Shown here: positions 33,946 through 42,880 of the stretch, in pieces
How positions within the stretch are numbered: the first letter of the stretch is position 1
Layout of the letters: every line of letters begins with the position of its first letter
Source: an uncultured Succinivibrionaceae bacterium
GTDB lineage: Bacteria > Pseudomonadota > Gammaproteobacteria > Enterobacterales > Succinivibrionaceae
NCBI GenBank assembly: GCA_944390105.1
Contig: CALXOV010000062.1
Location: forward strand, 1 to 43,660
Length of the DNA stretch: 43,660 nt
Direction: 5' to 3'
Translations under genes and position numbers: made by a program
Notes under the pieces: generated by a model
Database searches by the model: none
The model's input: the letters and a program-made list of their open reading frames with translations, nothing else
What the model was told of the DNA's origin: nothing

Positions 33946-35172
33946 ATGACTTGGCAGACCCGTTTGTGGGTTTTTACCTGTTGCATTTTCTTTACCAGCG
34001 CCTCCTACACCATGGTGGTGCCCTTTTTGCCTATTTATCTGTTGCACATCGGCGCCACGGAGCATAACGTCGAACTGTGGTCTGCGGCGGTCTTTTCCAT
34101 CAGCTTCTTATTAGGCGGCACTATGGCACCGGTATGGGGCAAGCTGGCCGACAAACGTGGGCAAAAAGTGATGGCGGTACGCTCAGCGTTCCTGCTGTGC
34201 CTTGCCTACAGCACCGGCGGTTTAGTGCAAACTCCGCTGCAACTTTTTTGCATGCGCGTACTACAGGGCTTTGCCAACGGTTATCTGCCGTCGATCCTGT
34301 CAATGATCTCCTCCACCACTCCACGCGAGCGCATCGGCTATGCCTTAGGCGTAATGCAGTCCTCGCAGCTAATCGGTACCGTAAGCGGTCCTTTAATCGG
34401 TGGTCTCTTAGCGCAGTTCCTTGGCATTCGCGCCTCTTTCTTTGTGGCCGGCAGCGCCCTCTTGCTCATTTTCTTTATTACCCTGTTTACCCCGTCGGAT
34501 AAAAGTAAACAAGAGCGCGTACAGGCGGCGAAGGAGCAATCTTCTATTTTCCACGACATCAAAGTCAGCATCACCGATCGCGCCATCAGCGAACTGCTCC
34601 TCTTATTCTTTGCCTTCAATCTGGTGATGGTAGCGATTCAGCCGATTCTGTCGCTATTTGTCGCTGAGCTCGCCGGCGGCATTGAGAACAATGATAATGT
34701 CGAACTGCTAGCCGGCATTGCCTGTTCACTCCCGCCCTTAGTCGGCGCCTTAACCGCGCCTTTTTGGGGGATGTTCGGGCAGAACAAGGGCTTTTTCCTG
34801 TCAATGACCTGTGGTTTTGCAGGAGCCGGCTTCTTTATCTTTTTACAGGGTTTTGCCCCCAACATCACTTATCTGCTCATTACCTCGGTGGGGCTTGGAC
34901 TCTTTATCGTCGGCATTGTGCCCAGCATCAATGCGCTGCTTACGATCAATACTAAGCCGCAATTTCGCGGACGCGGCTTTGGCATGATGACTATGGCCGG
35001 GCAATATGGTGCAATGTGCGGTCCGCTCATCTCAGGTCTGATTGCCCATTTCTTAAATTTGCATGTGCAGTTCTTACTCTCCGGATCCATGTTGCTGCTG
35101 CTTGCCGTCTACAGCTTTAAACGTCATCACAGTACCCGCCAATTAAAGCGCGAAGGGAGGACCGATGGATAG
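33946..35172 (+). CDS. MFS transporter, MdtG-like
   Basis: A 408-residue major facilitator with 12 hydrophobic segments. The opening TRLWVFTCCIFFTSASYTMVVPFLPIYL is typical of the MdtG/YceE drug-efflux group, followed by GKLADKRGQKVMAVRS (the inter-helix 2-3 loop, about 66-81) and VLQGFANGYLPS (about 106-117). Efflux by proton antiport is expected; substrate unknown. ATG 33946 has AGGGGAT upstream. The end overlaps the start of recG by 8 bases, so transporter and helicase genes share a message. Confidence 0.85.
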   Translation: MTWQTRLWVFTCCIFFTSASYTMVVPFLPIYLLHIGATEHNVELWSAAVFSISFLLGGTMAPVWGKLADKRGQKVMAVRSAFLLCLAYSTGGLVQTPLQLFCMRVLQGFANGYLPSILSMISSTTPRERIGYALGVMQSSQLIGTVSGPLIGGLLAQFLGIRASFFVAGSALLLIFFITLFTPSDKSKQERVQAAKEQSSIFHDIKVSITDRAISELLLLFFAFNLVMVAIQPILSLFVAELAGGIENNDNVELLAGIACSLPPLVGALTAPFWGMFGQNKGFFLSMTCGFAGAGFFIFLQGFAPNITYLLITSVGLGLFIVGIVPSINALLTINTKPQFRGRGFGMMTMAGQYGAMCGPLISGLIAHFLNLHVQFLLSGSMLLLLAVYSFKRHHSTRQLKREGRTDG

Positions 35173-37273
35173 GATTGATGCGCAGTACCGCAGTCTATCG
35201 GTCAAAAATTTAAAAGGCGTCGGCGACCGCGTGGCCGATAAGCTCAATCGTTTAGGGCTGTTTACGCTCTTTGACTTGCTGTTCAATCTGCCGTTTCGCT
35301 ATATCGATAAAACCCGTTTGTATAAATTAAGTGAACTCAAAGCTGACGGCATAGCACATTTAACCGCGCTGCAGGTTATCTCCACCGGTTTTAAAGGTCA
35401 GCGCGGCAAAGTTTTCTGTGTCGGCGCCACCGATGACAGCGGCTATATTGAACTGCTCTTTTTCAACATGCATCGCAGCTTTGCCCAGAACTTTACCCGC
35501 GGCAAGACCTTGCTGGCCTTTGGCTGTTTGAAATACGACAGCTACTCAGGCACGCTGACTATGACCCACCCAGAAGTCACCTTTTTAGACCACGGCAACG
35601 TACAAGCTCAGCTATGCCCCACTTTAAGTCCGGTCTATCACTTAACCGATAAACTGACACAAAAGCTGATGGGTCGTATTGAAAAAGAAGCACTTAGCAT
35701 CTTAACCACCCAGCCGCTTACTGAGCTGATACCTCAAGAACTGCTACCCCATCCCCTGCGCCAGCCCCTAAGCGATGCGCTGCTGACCTGTCATTATCCT
35801 AAACCGCGTGAAGACGGTCAGTTGCCTGCACTCTCTAGTCTGCCGCAGTTTGCGCGCTTAACACTAGAGGAGCTGACTGCCTTCATGTGCGCCATCCGCC
35901 GCCTGAAGGCCCAGCAGGAGGTTAAGCGGGCACTGCCGGTGAGCTTTGATGCCGCGCTACAAGAGCGCTTTTTGGCGACCTTACCATATGCGCCGACAAA
36001 CGCGCAGCTGCGGGTGCTTAGTGAAATTGCCGCTGATTTAGCTCAAGCGCAACCGATGCTGCGCTTAGTTAACGGTGATGTCGGCGCCGGCAAAACCCTC
36101 GTGGCGCTAATGGCGGCACTGCAGGCAGTGAAGGCCGGGATGCAGTGCGTACTCTTAGCGCCCACCGAAATCCTAGCCCGCCAGCATTTTGAAAAATGCG
36201 CTGCCCAATTAGCGCCCTTTGAGGTTAAATGCGTATTTTTAGGCAGCAAATTAAGTGCCGCACAGCGTCGCGCAGTATTAAGCGCGATTGCCGACGGCAG
36301 TGCGGGACTCATTATCGGCACCCATGCGGTATTTCAGGATAAAGTCACCTATCAGCGTCTAGGGCTCGTCATTATCGACGAACAGCATCGTTTCGGCGTT
36401 GAGCAGCGCGCGGAGCTTACGAATAAAGCGCCGGCAGGCACCACCCCCCATCAGCTGACCTTAAGCGCCACCCCGATCCCGCGCACCCTGCAACTGACCA
36501 TGTTTGCCGATTTAGCGGTGTCGCGCCTCGATGAAATTCCGCCGGGACGCTCCCCCATAATTACCGCCTGCGTCAGCAAGCAGGCTACTGCCCAGGCCAT
36601 TGAGCGGCTGCGCTTTAACCTCGATAAAGGGGTACAGGCGTATTGGGTATGCCCACTAATTGAGGAAAATGAAGCCTTAGGGATCAACTCAGTCAAACAG
36701 GCCTATGCCCAGCTGTCATCCCAACTGCCGCGCTGCACGATCGCCATGCTACACGGAGAAATGTCCACTGACGAAAAAAACAGCGTAATGGAAGACTTTG
36801 CCGCAGGACGCACCCAGCTTTTAATTGCCACCACCATTATTGAAGTAGGCGTGGATGTGCCTAATGCCACCATCATGGTAATTGATAATGCTGAGCGTCT
36901 AGGTCTGGCCCAGCTCCATCAGCTGCGTGGACGCGTCGGTCGTGGGCATAAGCAGTCCTACTGTCTGCTAATTTATGATGAGCGCAGCATAAGTGAGGTG
37001 GCGCGCGCCCGTTTGCAGATCATGCATGACAGTACTGACGGCTTTGCCATTGCCGCAGCTGATCTTAAGCTGCGCGGCCCAGGCGACCTCACCGGTACGC
37101 GCCAAGCCGGCTGCGACGGTTTTCGCCTCGCGGACGCGGCGCGTGATTGGCAGCAGTTGGAAACGGCGCGGACCATTGCTGATAAGCTGTGGCAGGAAGA
37201 TCGCGCCAGCGCCGAGAACTTAATTGCCCGCTGGTTCCCCGAGAACTTAAGCGCCAAGCGTAAGGAGAGCTGA
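35165..37273 (+). CDS. recG: ATP-dependent DNA helicase RecG
   Basis: Branched-DNA translocase that reverses stalled forks and processes recombination intermediates. Of 702 residues (E. coli 693) the N-terminal about 1-150 are the wedge domain with the OB fold (KGVGDRVADKLNRLGL at the start). Helicase motifs: I NGDVGAGKTLVALMA (about 302-316), II IIDEQHRFGVEQR (about 402-414), III TLSATPIPRTL (about 435-445), and the C-terminal LHQLRGRVGRGHKQSYCLL (about 585). It begins in the tail of the MFS gene and is followed 2 bases later by the AsmA-like gene. SSB (14699) has the acidic tip that binds RecG. Confidence 0.97.
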   Translation: MDRIDAQYRSLSVKNLKGVGDRVADKLNRLGLFTLFDLLFNLPFRYIDKTRLYKLSELKADGIAHLTALQVISTGFKGQRGKVFCVGATDDSGYIELLFFNMHRSFAQNFTRGKTLLAFGCLKYDSYSGTLTMTHPEVTFLDHGNVQAQLCPTLSPVYHLTDKLTQKLMGRIEKEALSILTTQPLTELIPQELLPHPLRQPLSDALLTCHYPKPREDGQLPALSSLPQFARLTLEELTAFMCAIRRLKAQQEVKRALPVSFDAALQERFLATLPYAPTNAQLRVLSEIAADLAQAQPMLRLVNGDVGAGKTLVALMAALQAVKAGMQCVLLAPTEILARQHFEKCAAQLAPFEVKCVFLGSKLSAAQRRAVLSAIADGSAGLIIGTHAVFQDKVTYQRLGLVIIDEQHRFGVEQRAELTNKAPAGTTPHQLTLSATPIPRTLQLTMFADLAVSRLDEIPPGRSPIITACVSKQATAQAIERLRFNLDKGVQAYWVCPLIEENEALGINSVKQAYAQLSSQLPRCTIAMLHGEMSTDEKNSVMEDFAAGRTQLLIATTIIEVGVDVPNATIMVIDNAERLGLAQLHQLRGRVGRGHKQSYCLLIYDERSISEVARARLQIMHDSTDGFAIAAADLKLRGPGDLTGTRQAGCDGFRLADAARDWQQLETARTIADKLWQEDRASAENLIARWFPENLSAKRKES

Positions 37274-37275
37274 GC

Positions 37276-39486
37276 ATGGCCTTTCGCCGCATCATCCGCG
37301 TCAAGGAAAGCCCGGTCAAACGCCGCCTCAAAAGGCTTGTACTGGGGCTGACGCTGAGCATTACGCTTATCGTCGGTCTGCTAATGCTCTGCGTTAACGG
37401 TTCAACCATTCGTGAGCCCTTGGCTAATCTTTTAAGCAAGGCCTTAGGACTTGAAGTCACAATTGATAAGGCCGAGTTTTCCCCGCTCTATCCCCAAGTG
37501 CTCAAGCTCTCTGGAGTAACGATCGGCACGCTGCAGGCCGGGGAAATCTATGTTGAATATTCTCTGCCCAAACTGCTGTTTGAGCGCCAACTGCATTTTT
37601 ATGATTTCTATCTTAAAGCAGCCCACTACACCCCGCAGGCGCTGGAGCATGAGTTATTTGCCGCCCTCGCAGCCAACCCGATCACCGCCGATGCTCTGCG
37701 CTTAAATGGGATAGCCCTGCACACAGCGCGGCTGCAGGCGCGCGAGGCCTTGGTGCGCCTGTATAACGTCACGCTGCAACCGCAGTCTAGCGCCGTAGCG
37801 CCGACGCTGAGTTTTGACCACGGCCGCCTCAGTCTTAAGGATGCGAAGCTTGACGCGCTACCCTGCAGCAACCTTACCGTCAGCTTTAAAGCCGCAGCTG
37901 AGGGCTTTATCATTGATGAGCTGCAGGCAAATCTTCTCGGCGGCACCCTGCAGGGCAGTGACGGCTTGCTTAAACCTGCACAAAACAGCCTGCACTTTAA
38001 AAAACTGCATGCCGCGCGCTTAGTGTTAAAGGATGGTCTGAGCGCGCTGCAAAATTATGCCTTAAGTGCCGATAGCGGCACCTTAAGTGCGGTTTTTGCT
38101 GCGCTGCCGAGCGTTTTGCCGACAGAGTTCAATCTCAACACGCTATCGGGCAGCTTTAAAGCGCTGCAAATGAGCCACGGAAAGATTAAGTGTGATGAAT
38201 TTAACCTGCAAGCAGCTGAAGCCGCTCTGCCCAAACTGCCGCTTAGCTTAAGCGATGCGCAATTTAGCGGCAGCCTTAAGGCAAGCGGAGAGTTAAAGCT
38301 TAAGCTGTCAGCGGACTTCCTTGAGGGTACGCTTCAAGCGGCGCTTAACTTTAAACCGCAGGATAAACAGCTTGATATTAATGAATTAACTCTGCATAAC
38401 AATAAACTAGAGCTCACTGAGCAGCTATTTGACTTCTTGATGGAGCATTTGCATCCGCTGACGCTTAATATCGGCAGCGCGCATGTCTACGCCCTTAAAT
38501 TCCTCTCCTTTATGCCTCAGCTGCCGTTATCGATTGAAAGTCTGTCGCTGCAGGGCGAAGCGCTGGCGCTTAAAGACGGCAAACTGCAGGGCAACAGTGC
38601 CGGACTTATCAACGCTGACTTTAATAATTTGTTATACGGCGATTTATTATTTTCCCGCGGCTCGGGCATCGTGACGGTCAGTGATGAAGTCTTAAGCTTT
38701 ACGCTACCGGAAATTGCGCTTAAGCGTTCGGTCTTCTCCCTCGTCGGTGCATTGTCTTTTAATCAAGCACAGAGTTTTCTTATCTTCAATGCCCCGCACC
38801 TGCAGGCCGAGGAATTAAACAGTGAATACTTAGGTCACGTGCTGCAAGGTGAGGTTGCGCTACAGGCCGATTTGCGAGCCCCCGGACCCTTTAAATTTGA
38901 CACCCTGCCTACGGGGATCTCCGGCAGCTTGCGCCTTAGCGCACCAAGCCTGCTCATCTCGCAACTAGGACTTGATCTCATCAACGGCGGCACCCTGCAG
39001 GGGCATACCTTAGACGGTACAACTCTACTTAGCGCTTTAGCGCCGGCTGACTGCGGGCTCTATCAGCTACGGCTAAGCTGTAACCTAGACGGCACTGCAG
39101 GGGTAATGCAGGGGACAGCGCATACCCCCAGTTCCGAAATTACCCTGCATGCGGCAACTGAACTTGCTGATGGAACACTATCGGGCGAGGCGGTTTTGAC
39201 TTCCCTGCCCGGTGATTCGATTACCACCGTCAAGCTGCAGGGCTCACTGCACAAACCTGAATTTGTGCTGCAGCCGGTAAAACGCGGCGCGGAGCGTCCT
39301 GGGCTGTTCTTTATGCCCCATGAAGCGGCAGTCGCACCTTCTGCCAGCACGGCCGCACAAACTGCAGGAATGCCACCTTCCCCGAGCGCAAGTTCCACCT
39401 CCCAAACGCCACCGCCTAAGCCAGAGGACTCAACGAACCGTACTTCGCCCCCATCAGCCGCAACGGAGCATTTTAGAGCGGAGTAG
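37276..39486 (+). CDS. AsmA-like envelope protein of unknown function
   Basis: A 736-residue protein with a basic N-terminal stretch, one membrane segment (about 22-42) and a long periplasmic part rich in short amphipathic strands and Leu/Ala. The LGLEVTIDKAEFSPLYPQVLKLSGVTIG region (about 60-87), ILSGRLE-type repeats and the sheet-like composition resemble AsmA/DUF748-type bridge proteins that help move lipid across the periplasm. It is much shorter than YhdP (about 1,266). The final about 55 residues are Ser/Pro/Thr-rich and likely disordered. AGGAGAGCTGAGC precedes ATG 37276, 2 bases after recG. The stop overlaps the convergent phosphoesterase gene by 14 bases. Family assignment is by look, not by a clear motif. 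Confidence 0.5.
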   Translation: MAFRRIIRVKESPVKRRLKRLVLGLTLSITLIVGLLMLCVNGSTIREPLANLLSKALGLEVTIDKAEFSPLYPQVLKLSGVTIGTLQAGEIYVEYSLPKLLFERQLHFYDFYLKAAHYTPQALEHELFAALAANPITADALRLNGIALHTARLQAREALVRLYNVTLQPQSSAVAPTLSFDHGRLSLKDAKLDALPCSNLTVSFKAAAEGFIIDELQANLLGGTLQGSDGLLKPAQNSLHFKKLHAARLVLKDGLSALQNYALSADSGTLSAVFAALPSVLPTEFNLNTLSGSFKALQMSHGKIKCDEFNLQAAEAALPKLPLSLSDAQFSGSLKASGELKLKLSADFLEGTLQAALNFKPQDKQLDINELTLHNNKLELTEQLFDFLMEHLHPLTLNIGSAHVYALKFLSFMPQLPLSIESLSLQGEALALKDGKLQGNSAGLINADFNNLLYGDLLFSRGSGIVTVSDEVLSFTLPEIALKRSVFSLVGALSFNQAQSFLIFNAPHLQAEELNSEYLGHVLQGEVALQADLRAPGPFKFDTLPTGISGSLRLSAPSLLISQLGLDLINGGTLQGHTLDGTTLLSALAPADCGLYQLRLSCNLDGTAGVMQGTAHTPSSEITLHAATELADGTLSGEAVLTSLPGDSITTVKLQGSLHKPEFVLQPVKRGAERPGLFFMPHEAAVAPSASTAAQTAGMPPSPSASSTSQTPPPKPEDSTNRTSPPSAATEHFRAE

Positions 39487-40087
39487 CATGGGTCTTAAGC
39501 GGCCCATCCTTCGGCGCACTGCCATTAATGCTGTCTTTAATGGATCCATTGTGCGCTGCCACTAAGGTCAGCACTTCGGCTTCACTAATGGGCGCATAAT
39601 TGTGCAGATCGCAGCCGACATTGAGCGCATTGCTAAGCTTGGCGGTCTGCGCGTTGCAGTATGGGTTATTGTGAATATGCCCGTAAAGATGAATTACCCG
39701 TGGATCAATGCTGCCATTCCAGAACATGATGGGATAGTGCATCAGGATGTAGGTATAGCCAGACGGAGCCTGTAACTCGCGATAATCACTGATTTCGCAA
39801 AACACATCCCGCCACTTATCGGCCCGCTCCCCCTTCACGAAAAGGTCATGATTGCCGACAATCAGATGCTTATTTCCCTTGAGCGCCTGCACATAGCCGC
39901 GAACCGTTTCTGACTGCTTTTTTAAGGTAAAATCGCCTAAGATGTAGATATCATCATCCGCCCCGACGCGCGCATTCCAACGCTCAATCAGTGCTGCATC
40001 CATTGCCTCGACGCTTGCAAAAGGTCGTTGACAGTAGCGCATGATATTGGCATGGCCAAAATGGGGGTCAGCAGTAAAAAACAGCAT
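39473..40087 (-). CDS. Calcineurin-like metallophosphoesterase
   Basis: A 204-residue two-metal phosphoesterase. The metal motifs appear in order: DPHFGH (about 7-12), GDF (about 51), GNHD (about 77-80), LMHYP (about 114) and HLYGHIHNN (about 133-141), the pattern of small cytosolic calcineurin-fold enzymes such as phosphodiesterases and phosphatases. Substrate unknown. AAAAGAGGATATAGAGT precedes ATG 40087. It is convergent with the AsmA-like gene and overlaps it by 14 bases; its promoter must lie in the 403-base gap to its right. Confidence 0.85.
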   Translation of the reverse strand: MLFFTADPHFGHANIMRYCQRPFASVEAMDAALIERWNARVGADDDIYILGDFTLKKQSETVRGYVQALKGNKHLIVGNHDLFVKGERADKWRDVFCEISDYRELQAPSGYTYILMHYPIMFWNGSIDPRVIHLYGHIHNNPYCNAQTAKLSNALNVGCDLHNYAPISEAEVLTLVAAHNGSIKDSINGSAPKDGPLKTHATPL

Positions 40088-40490
40088 ACTCTATATCCTC
40101 TTTTATGTTCTTATAGCGCAGTGCCACCCCTCAGTCACCCGTATTCCCCCCATGACTGCGGCAGTGCTGATGGCAGCCTTAACAACCTAAGCTTATTGTA
40201 GCGGTTTTTGCTGTGCAAACCTATCGGCAATGCCCCTATACCTTGCGACTGAGACTAATTGATAATTTTTATCATCTAAATTAAACCTGCTGAACGGTAC
40301 ACGGCTCTTGAGGCCAAACTACTCTATACAAAATAAATATTTTTAAAAACAATAAATTATTTACAAATAGCCGTTAGCGGTCTGGCATTAACGCTTCATT
40401 CATATCCATCTTATTTCAGATAGTTCTTAACTTTGAGCAAAGCATTATTTGATGGAAAATAAAAAAACAGAAACACAACAGGAGGTTAGT
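40088..40490. promoter_or_regulatory. Large divergent control region between phosphoesterase and MFS gene
   Basis: No gene is supported in this 403-base region. It contains a Fur-box-like site (40260-40274), an A/T-rich run (40322-40370, many A/T tracts suited to promoters or IHF/H-NS binding), and a hairpin CTTTG-AG-CAAAG (40431-40442) just before the MFS leader. A plus-strand promoter should lie in the A/T run, but I cannot place one with confidence. Confidence 0.5.
40260..40274. promoter_or_regulatory. Fur-box-like operator
   Basis: TGATAATTTTTATCA matches the 7-1-7 Fur consensus TGATAAT-n-ATTATCA at 13 of 14 fixed positions. It lies 217 bases before the MFS start and 173 bases before the phosphoesterase start. 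Iron control of one or both genes is possible, but the consensus is A/T-rich and this genome's Fur is unknown. Confidence 0.45.
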
Positions 40491-41651
40491 ATGTTAGGTT
40501 TCAACGCTAATCGCCCTGCCGGAACAATTTTCTCTTCCCGCGCGCTGTTTGCGCTGGCAGGCTTCGCAGTCGCAGCCTGGGCCCCCTTGGTGCCGCATGT
40601 GAAGGCAGAGCTCCAACTCTCGCATATCGAATTATCGCATTACATTCTGCTGATGGGCAGCGGATCTATTGTCGGTATGGCGCTGATTTCCGTCATGCTG
40701 CGCCATTTCAGTCTGCGCAGCATTATGGGTGCTGCCATTGTGCTGCTTAATGCCGCTTTATATATCTGCGTGCAGCTGCCTAACCGCGAACTTACCGCCG
40801 CGGCCTTGTTCGGCTTCGGTTTAGGTCTCGGGCTTTTAGAGGTCGGCGGCAATATTTTTGCATCCTACCTCGAGGAAAAATACGGTCGTATTCTGCTGTC
40901 TTCAATGCACGGCTGTTATTCCGTAGGAGAAATTGCCGCCTTAGGCACGGCTATTACTTTATTAGGTATGAATTTTTCTTTCTACAGCGCAATCTTGGCA
41001 CCAACCCTAGCTTTAAGTCTTGGGGTTCTGACTACCCTGCCTTACATGAGCTTAAAGCCCACTGACTATAAGCATGAGTCAAGCGGTTTTAGTCTGCCCA
41101 AGGGCACGGTATTGCTGTTTGCGCTGGTAGCCAGCCTCATCTACATGGTTGAAGGCGGCATGCTTGATTGGTCAGCGCTCTTTTTACTGCAGAAAACCGA
41201 TATTGAGCTGCAGTTTGCCAGCTCCGGCTATATTGTGCTCATCACTGCCATGGCGGCATCGCGCTTTGCCGGTGCATATTTAATCGGGCGCTTCAGCACC
41301 TTTACTGTGCTGTCAGTCAGCGTATTCGTCTGTGCGCTGGCGCTGCTTACAATATATTTTGTGCACAACTTGTACTTAATCTACGCCTGCTTCTTAGCTT
41401 TAGGCTTGGCCATAGCCAACATCATGCCGATCTGTATTTCGCTGGCAGGGCGGCAGCACAGTATGCCGGTCTTAGCCGCAATCTCATCCGTCTCCACCTG
41501 CGGTTACGGTGCGCTCATCATCGGTCCAGCGCTAATTGGCTATTTAGCTGAACACTTGACCTTAAGCGGAGCCTTCTTTACCTTAGGGGTAGCGGTGCTA
41601 CTGCTGACGCTGCTCATTCGCGTCAAACGCGCTAGCTTCTCTATTAGCTAA
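40491..41651 (+). CDS. MFS transporter, YbjJ-like
   Basis: A 386-residue major facilitator. The start at ATG 40491 is fixed by CAGGAGGTTAGT; the frame is open from 40449 (and an ATG at 40452) but these have no ribosome site. The opening SRALFALAGFAVAAWAPLVPHVKAEL, LFGFGLGLGLLEVGGNIFASYLE and the SMHGCYSVGEIAALGTAI stretch resemble YbjJ-type transporters, whose substrates are not known. Twelve hydrophobic segments are visible. A LysR regulator follows after 64 bases with a strong hairpin between, so they are probably one transcription unit under partial attenuation. Confidence 0.8.
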   Translation: MLGFNANRPAGTIFSSRALFALAGFAVAAWAPLVPHVKAELQLSHIELSHYILLMGSGSIVGMALISVMLRHFSLRSIMGAAIVLLNAALYICVQLPNRELTAAALFGFGLGLGLLEVGGNIFASYLEEKYGRILLSSMHGCYSVGEIAALGTAITLLGMNFSFYSAILAPTLALSLGVLTTLPYMSLKPTDYKHESSGFSLPKGTVLLFALVASLIYMVEGGMLDWSALFLLQKTDIELQFASSGYIVLITAMAASRFAGAYLIGRFSTFTVLSVSVFVCALALLTIYFVHNLYLIYACFLALGLAIANIMPICISLAGRQHSMPVLAAISSVSTCGYGALIIGPALIGYLAEHLTLSGAFFTLGVAVLLLTLLIRVKRASFSIS

Positions 41652-41673
41652 ACACCGAACTTAAATGCACACC

Positions 41674-41694
41674 GCGCCGCCAGCAAGGCGGCGC
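41674..41694 (+). terminator. GC-rich attenuator-like hairpin between MFS and LysR genes
   Basis: GCGCCGCC (41674-41681) and GGCGGCGC (41687-41694) form a perfect 8-bp stem with loop AGCAA. ACTATTTGCGG follows, too few T residues for a full terminator. It would reduce read-through into the LysR gene. Confidence 0.55.
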
Positions 41695-41715
41695 ACTATT
41701 TGCGGAGGACTCCCC

Positions 41716-42636
41716 ATGGAAGGCGATGCAATTAAGCTTTTGCAACTGCAGGCAGTGCTGCTATCTGCGCGCTTGGGCTCCTTTTCCCAAGCCGCCCGCC
41801 GTATGGGGCGCGCCCAATCGGCAGTATCCACCTACGTGCACGATGTGGAGATCTTTTTGGGCTATCCGCTGTTTATCCGCGGACATAAACTCAAGCTCAC
41901 CGCGCGCGGTGAGCTCTTACTGCCACAAATGCAAAAGCTCTATGAAGATAATTTAAGCTTTGCAGAAAGAGCACGCAGCCTCATGGGGCTTGAGCGCCCC
42001 ACGCTCCATCTTGGCGTAGATTTTTCAATATATAACAAAGAACTTTTTACTATCCTGAAGACTTTATCCGAACGCTATCCGGCACTGCAGCTGCGCCTAT
42101 CGCCAATTTCCTCCTTTGATGTAAAAGAGTTTATGCAGGATTTTTCCTTAGATGCAGCCCTCTATTTCAATCACAGTCAGAGTCTGCCCTATGCCTGCCT
42201 AACCCTCGGTACCGTCGTTAATCGGGTGATTGTCGCCAATCAACATCCGCTCGCCGGGCAACGCGGCATCACGCGCGCGCAGCTTAGCACCTACCGGCAG
42301 ATTGTGATTTGCTCTAACTTAAGCGCCAATCACAAGGGAATCACCCTATCGCCGATTAACTGGGAGGTTGATAATTTCTACTATGCGCTGTCCTTAGTCT
42401 CCTGCGGCGTCGGCTTTGCAGTGGTACCTGAGATCTTAATTGCCACCGAACATGATTTCTACGGCATGTTGACCTTTTTAGATGACAGCAAATTAGATTT
42501 CCCCGATGCAACCATGTCGCTTATCTGGAAAGATGGACTTGAGCAATCGTCGCCATTTAACTTTTTGCGCGAAGAACTGCGCGCATTCTATCAACCGCGG
42601 CTGCGCAATCCTGAGCGTCAGCAAATTTACGGATAA
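41716..42636 (+). CDS. LysR-family transcriptional regulator
   Basis: The start ATG 41716 with TGCGGAGGAC is preferred over the frame opening at 41665. Residues about 8-65 are the winged helix-turn-helix (LLQLQAVLLSARLGSFSQAARRMGRAQSAVSTYVHDVE-type pattern, with AARRMGRAQSAVS as the recognition helix), followed by the linker and two-lobe effector domain to residue 306. Length is normal. It does not match a named regulator by eye. Downstream and co-directional with the YbjJ-like transporter, it may control that gene and itself, though LysR regulators are more often divergent from their targets. Confidence 0.85.
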   Translation: MEGDAIKLLQLQAVLLSARLGSFSQAARRMGRAQSAVSTYVHDVEIFLGYPLFIRGHKLKLTARGELLLPQMQKLYEDNLSFAERARSLMGLERPTLHLGVDFSIYNKELFTILKTLSERYPALQLRLSPISSFDVKEFMQDFSLDAALYFNHSQSLPYACLTLGTVVNRVIVANQHPLAGQRGITRAQLSTYRQIVICSNLSANHKGITLSPINWEVDNFYYALSLVSCGVGFAVVPEILIATEHDFYGMLTFLDDSKLDFPDATMSLIWKDGLEQSSPFNFLREELRAFYQPRLRNPERQQIYG

Positions 42637-42716
42637 CTCTTGCTGCCAAGCCTCGGCGCTTAAAGTTTATCCTTTGTTCTGCAATATTTTTTTTGTCATT
42701 GTCATAAAACCTCTCG

Positions 42717-42748
42717 TTGAGTGTAGAATGGCTCTGAGCTGACATAAT
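42717..42748 (+). promoter_or_regulatory. Candidate plus-strand promoter after the LysR gene
   Basis: TGACATAAT (42740-42748) is an extended -10 element and TTGAGT (42717-42722) a -35 at long spacing (20 bases). A transcript from here would run toward ygiW in antisense. No gene is seen downstream on this strand. Confidence 0.25.
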
Positions 42749-42811
42749 ACCTAGCCGCATCTAAAGTAGATATATTGTTGGCTCACTTAAAAATCAATAC
42801 AACTGCCGCGC

Positions 42812-42845
42812 ATAAAAAAATCCCCAAACCGTTGGCTTGAGGATT
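42812..42845 (-). terminator. Strong intrinsic terminator of ygiW
   Basis: On the minus strand AATCCTCAAGCC pairs with GGTTTGGGGATT in a 12-bp stem including two G-U pairs, with loop AAC, followed by TTTTT (42818-42814). It lies 35 bases after the ygiW stop. Confidence 0.85.
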
Positions 42846-42880
42846 ACGCTTACTTAGTGCTTGTTATGCAGTTGAATTTT

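Noticed and set aside
37276..39486. Identification as YhdP
   Set aside because: Length 736 versus about 1,266 residues and no TldD/rng neighbourhood here; only a general AsmA-like resemblance.
40449..40490. TTG/ATG starts of the YbjJ-like MFS gene
   Set aside because: The only strong ribosome site (AGGAGGT) sits just before ATG 40491, inside this stretch.
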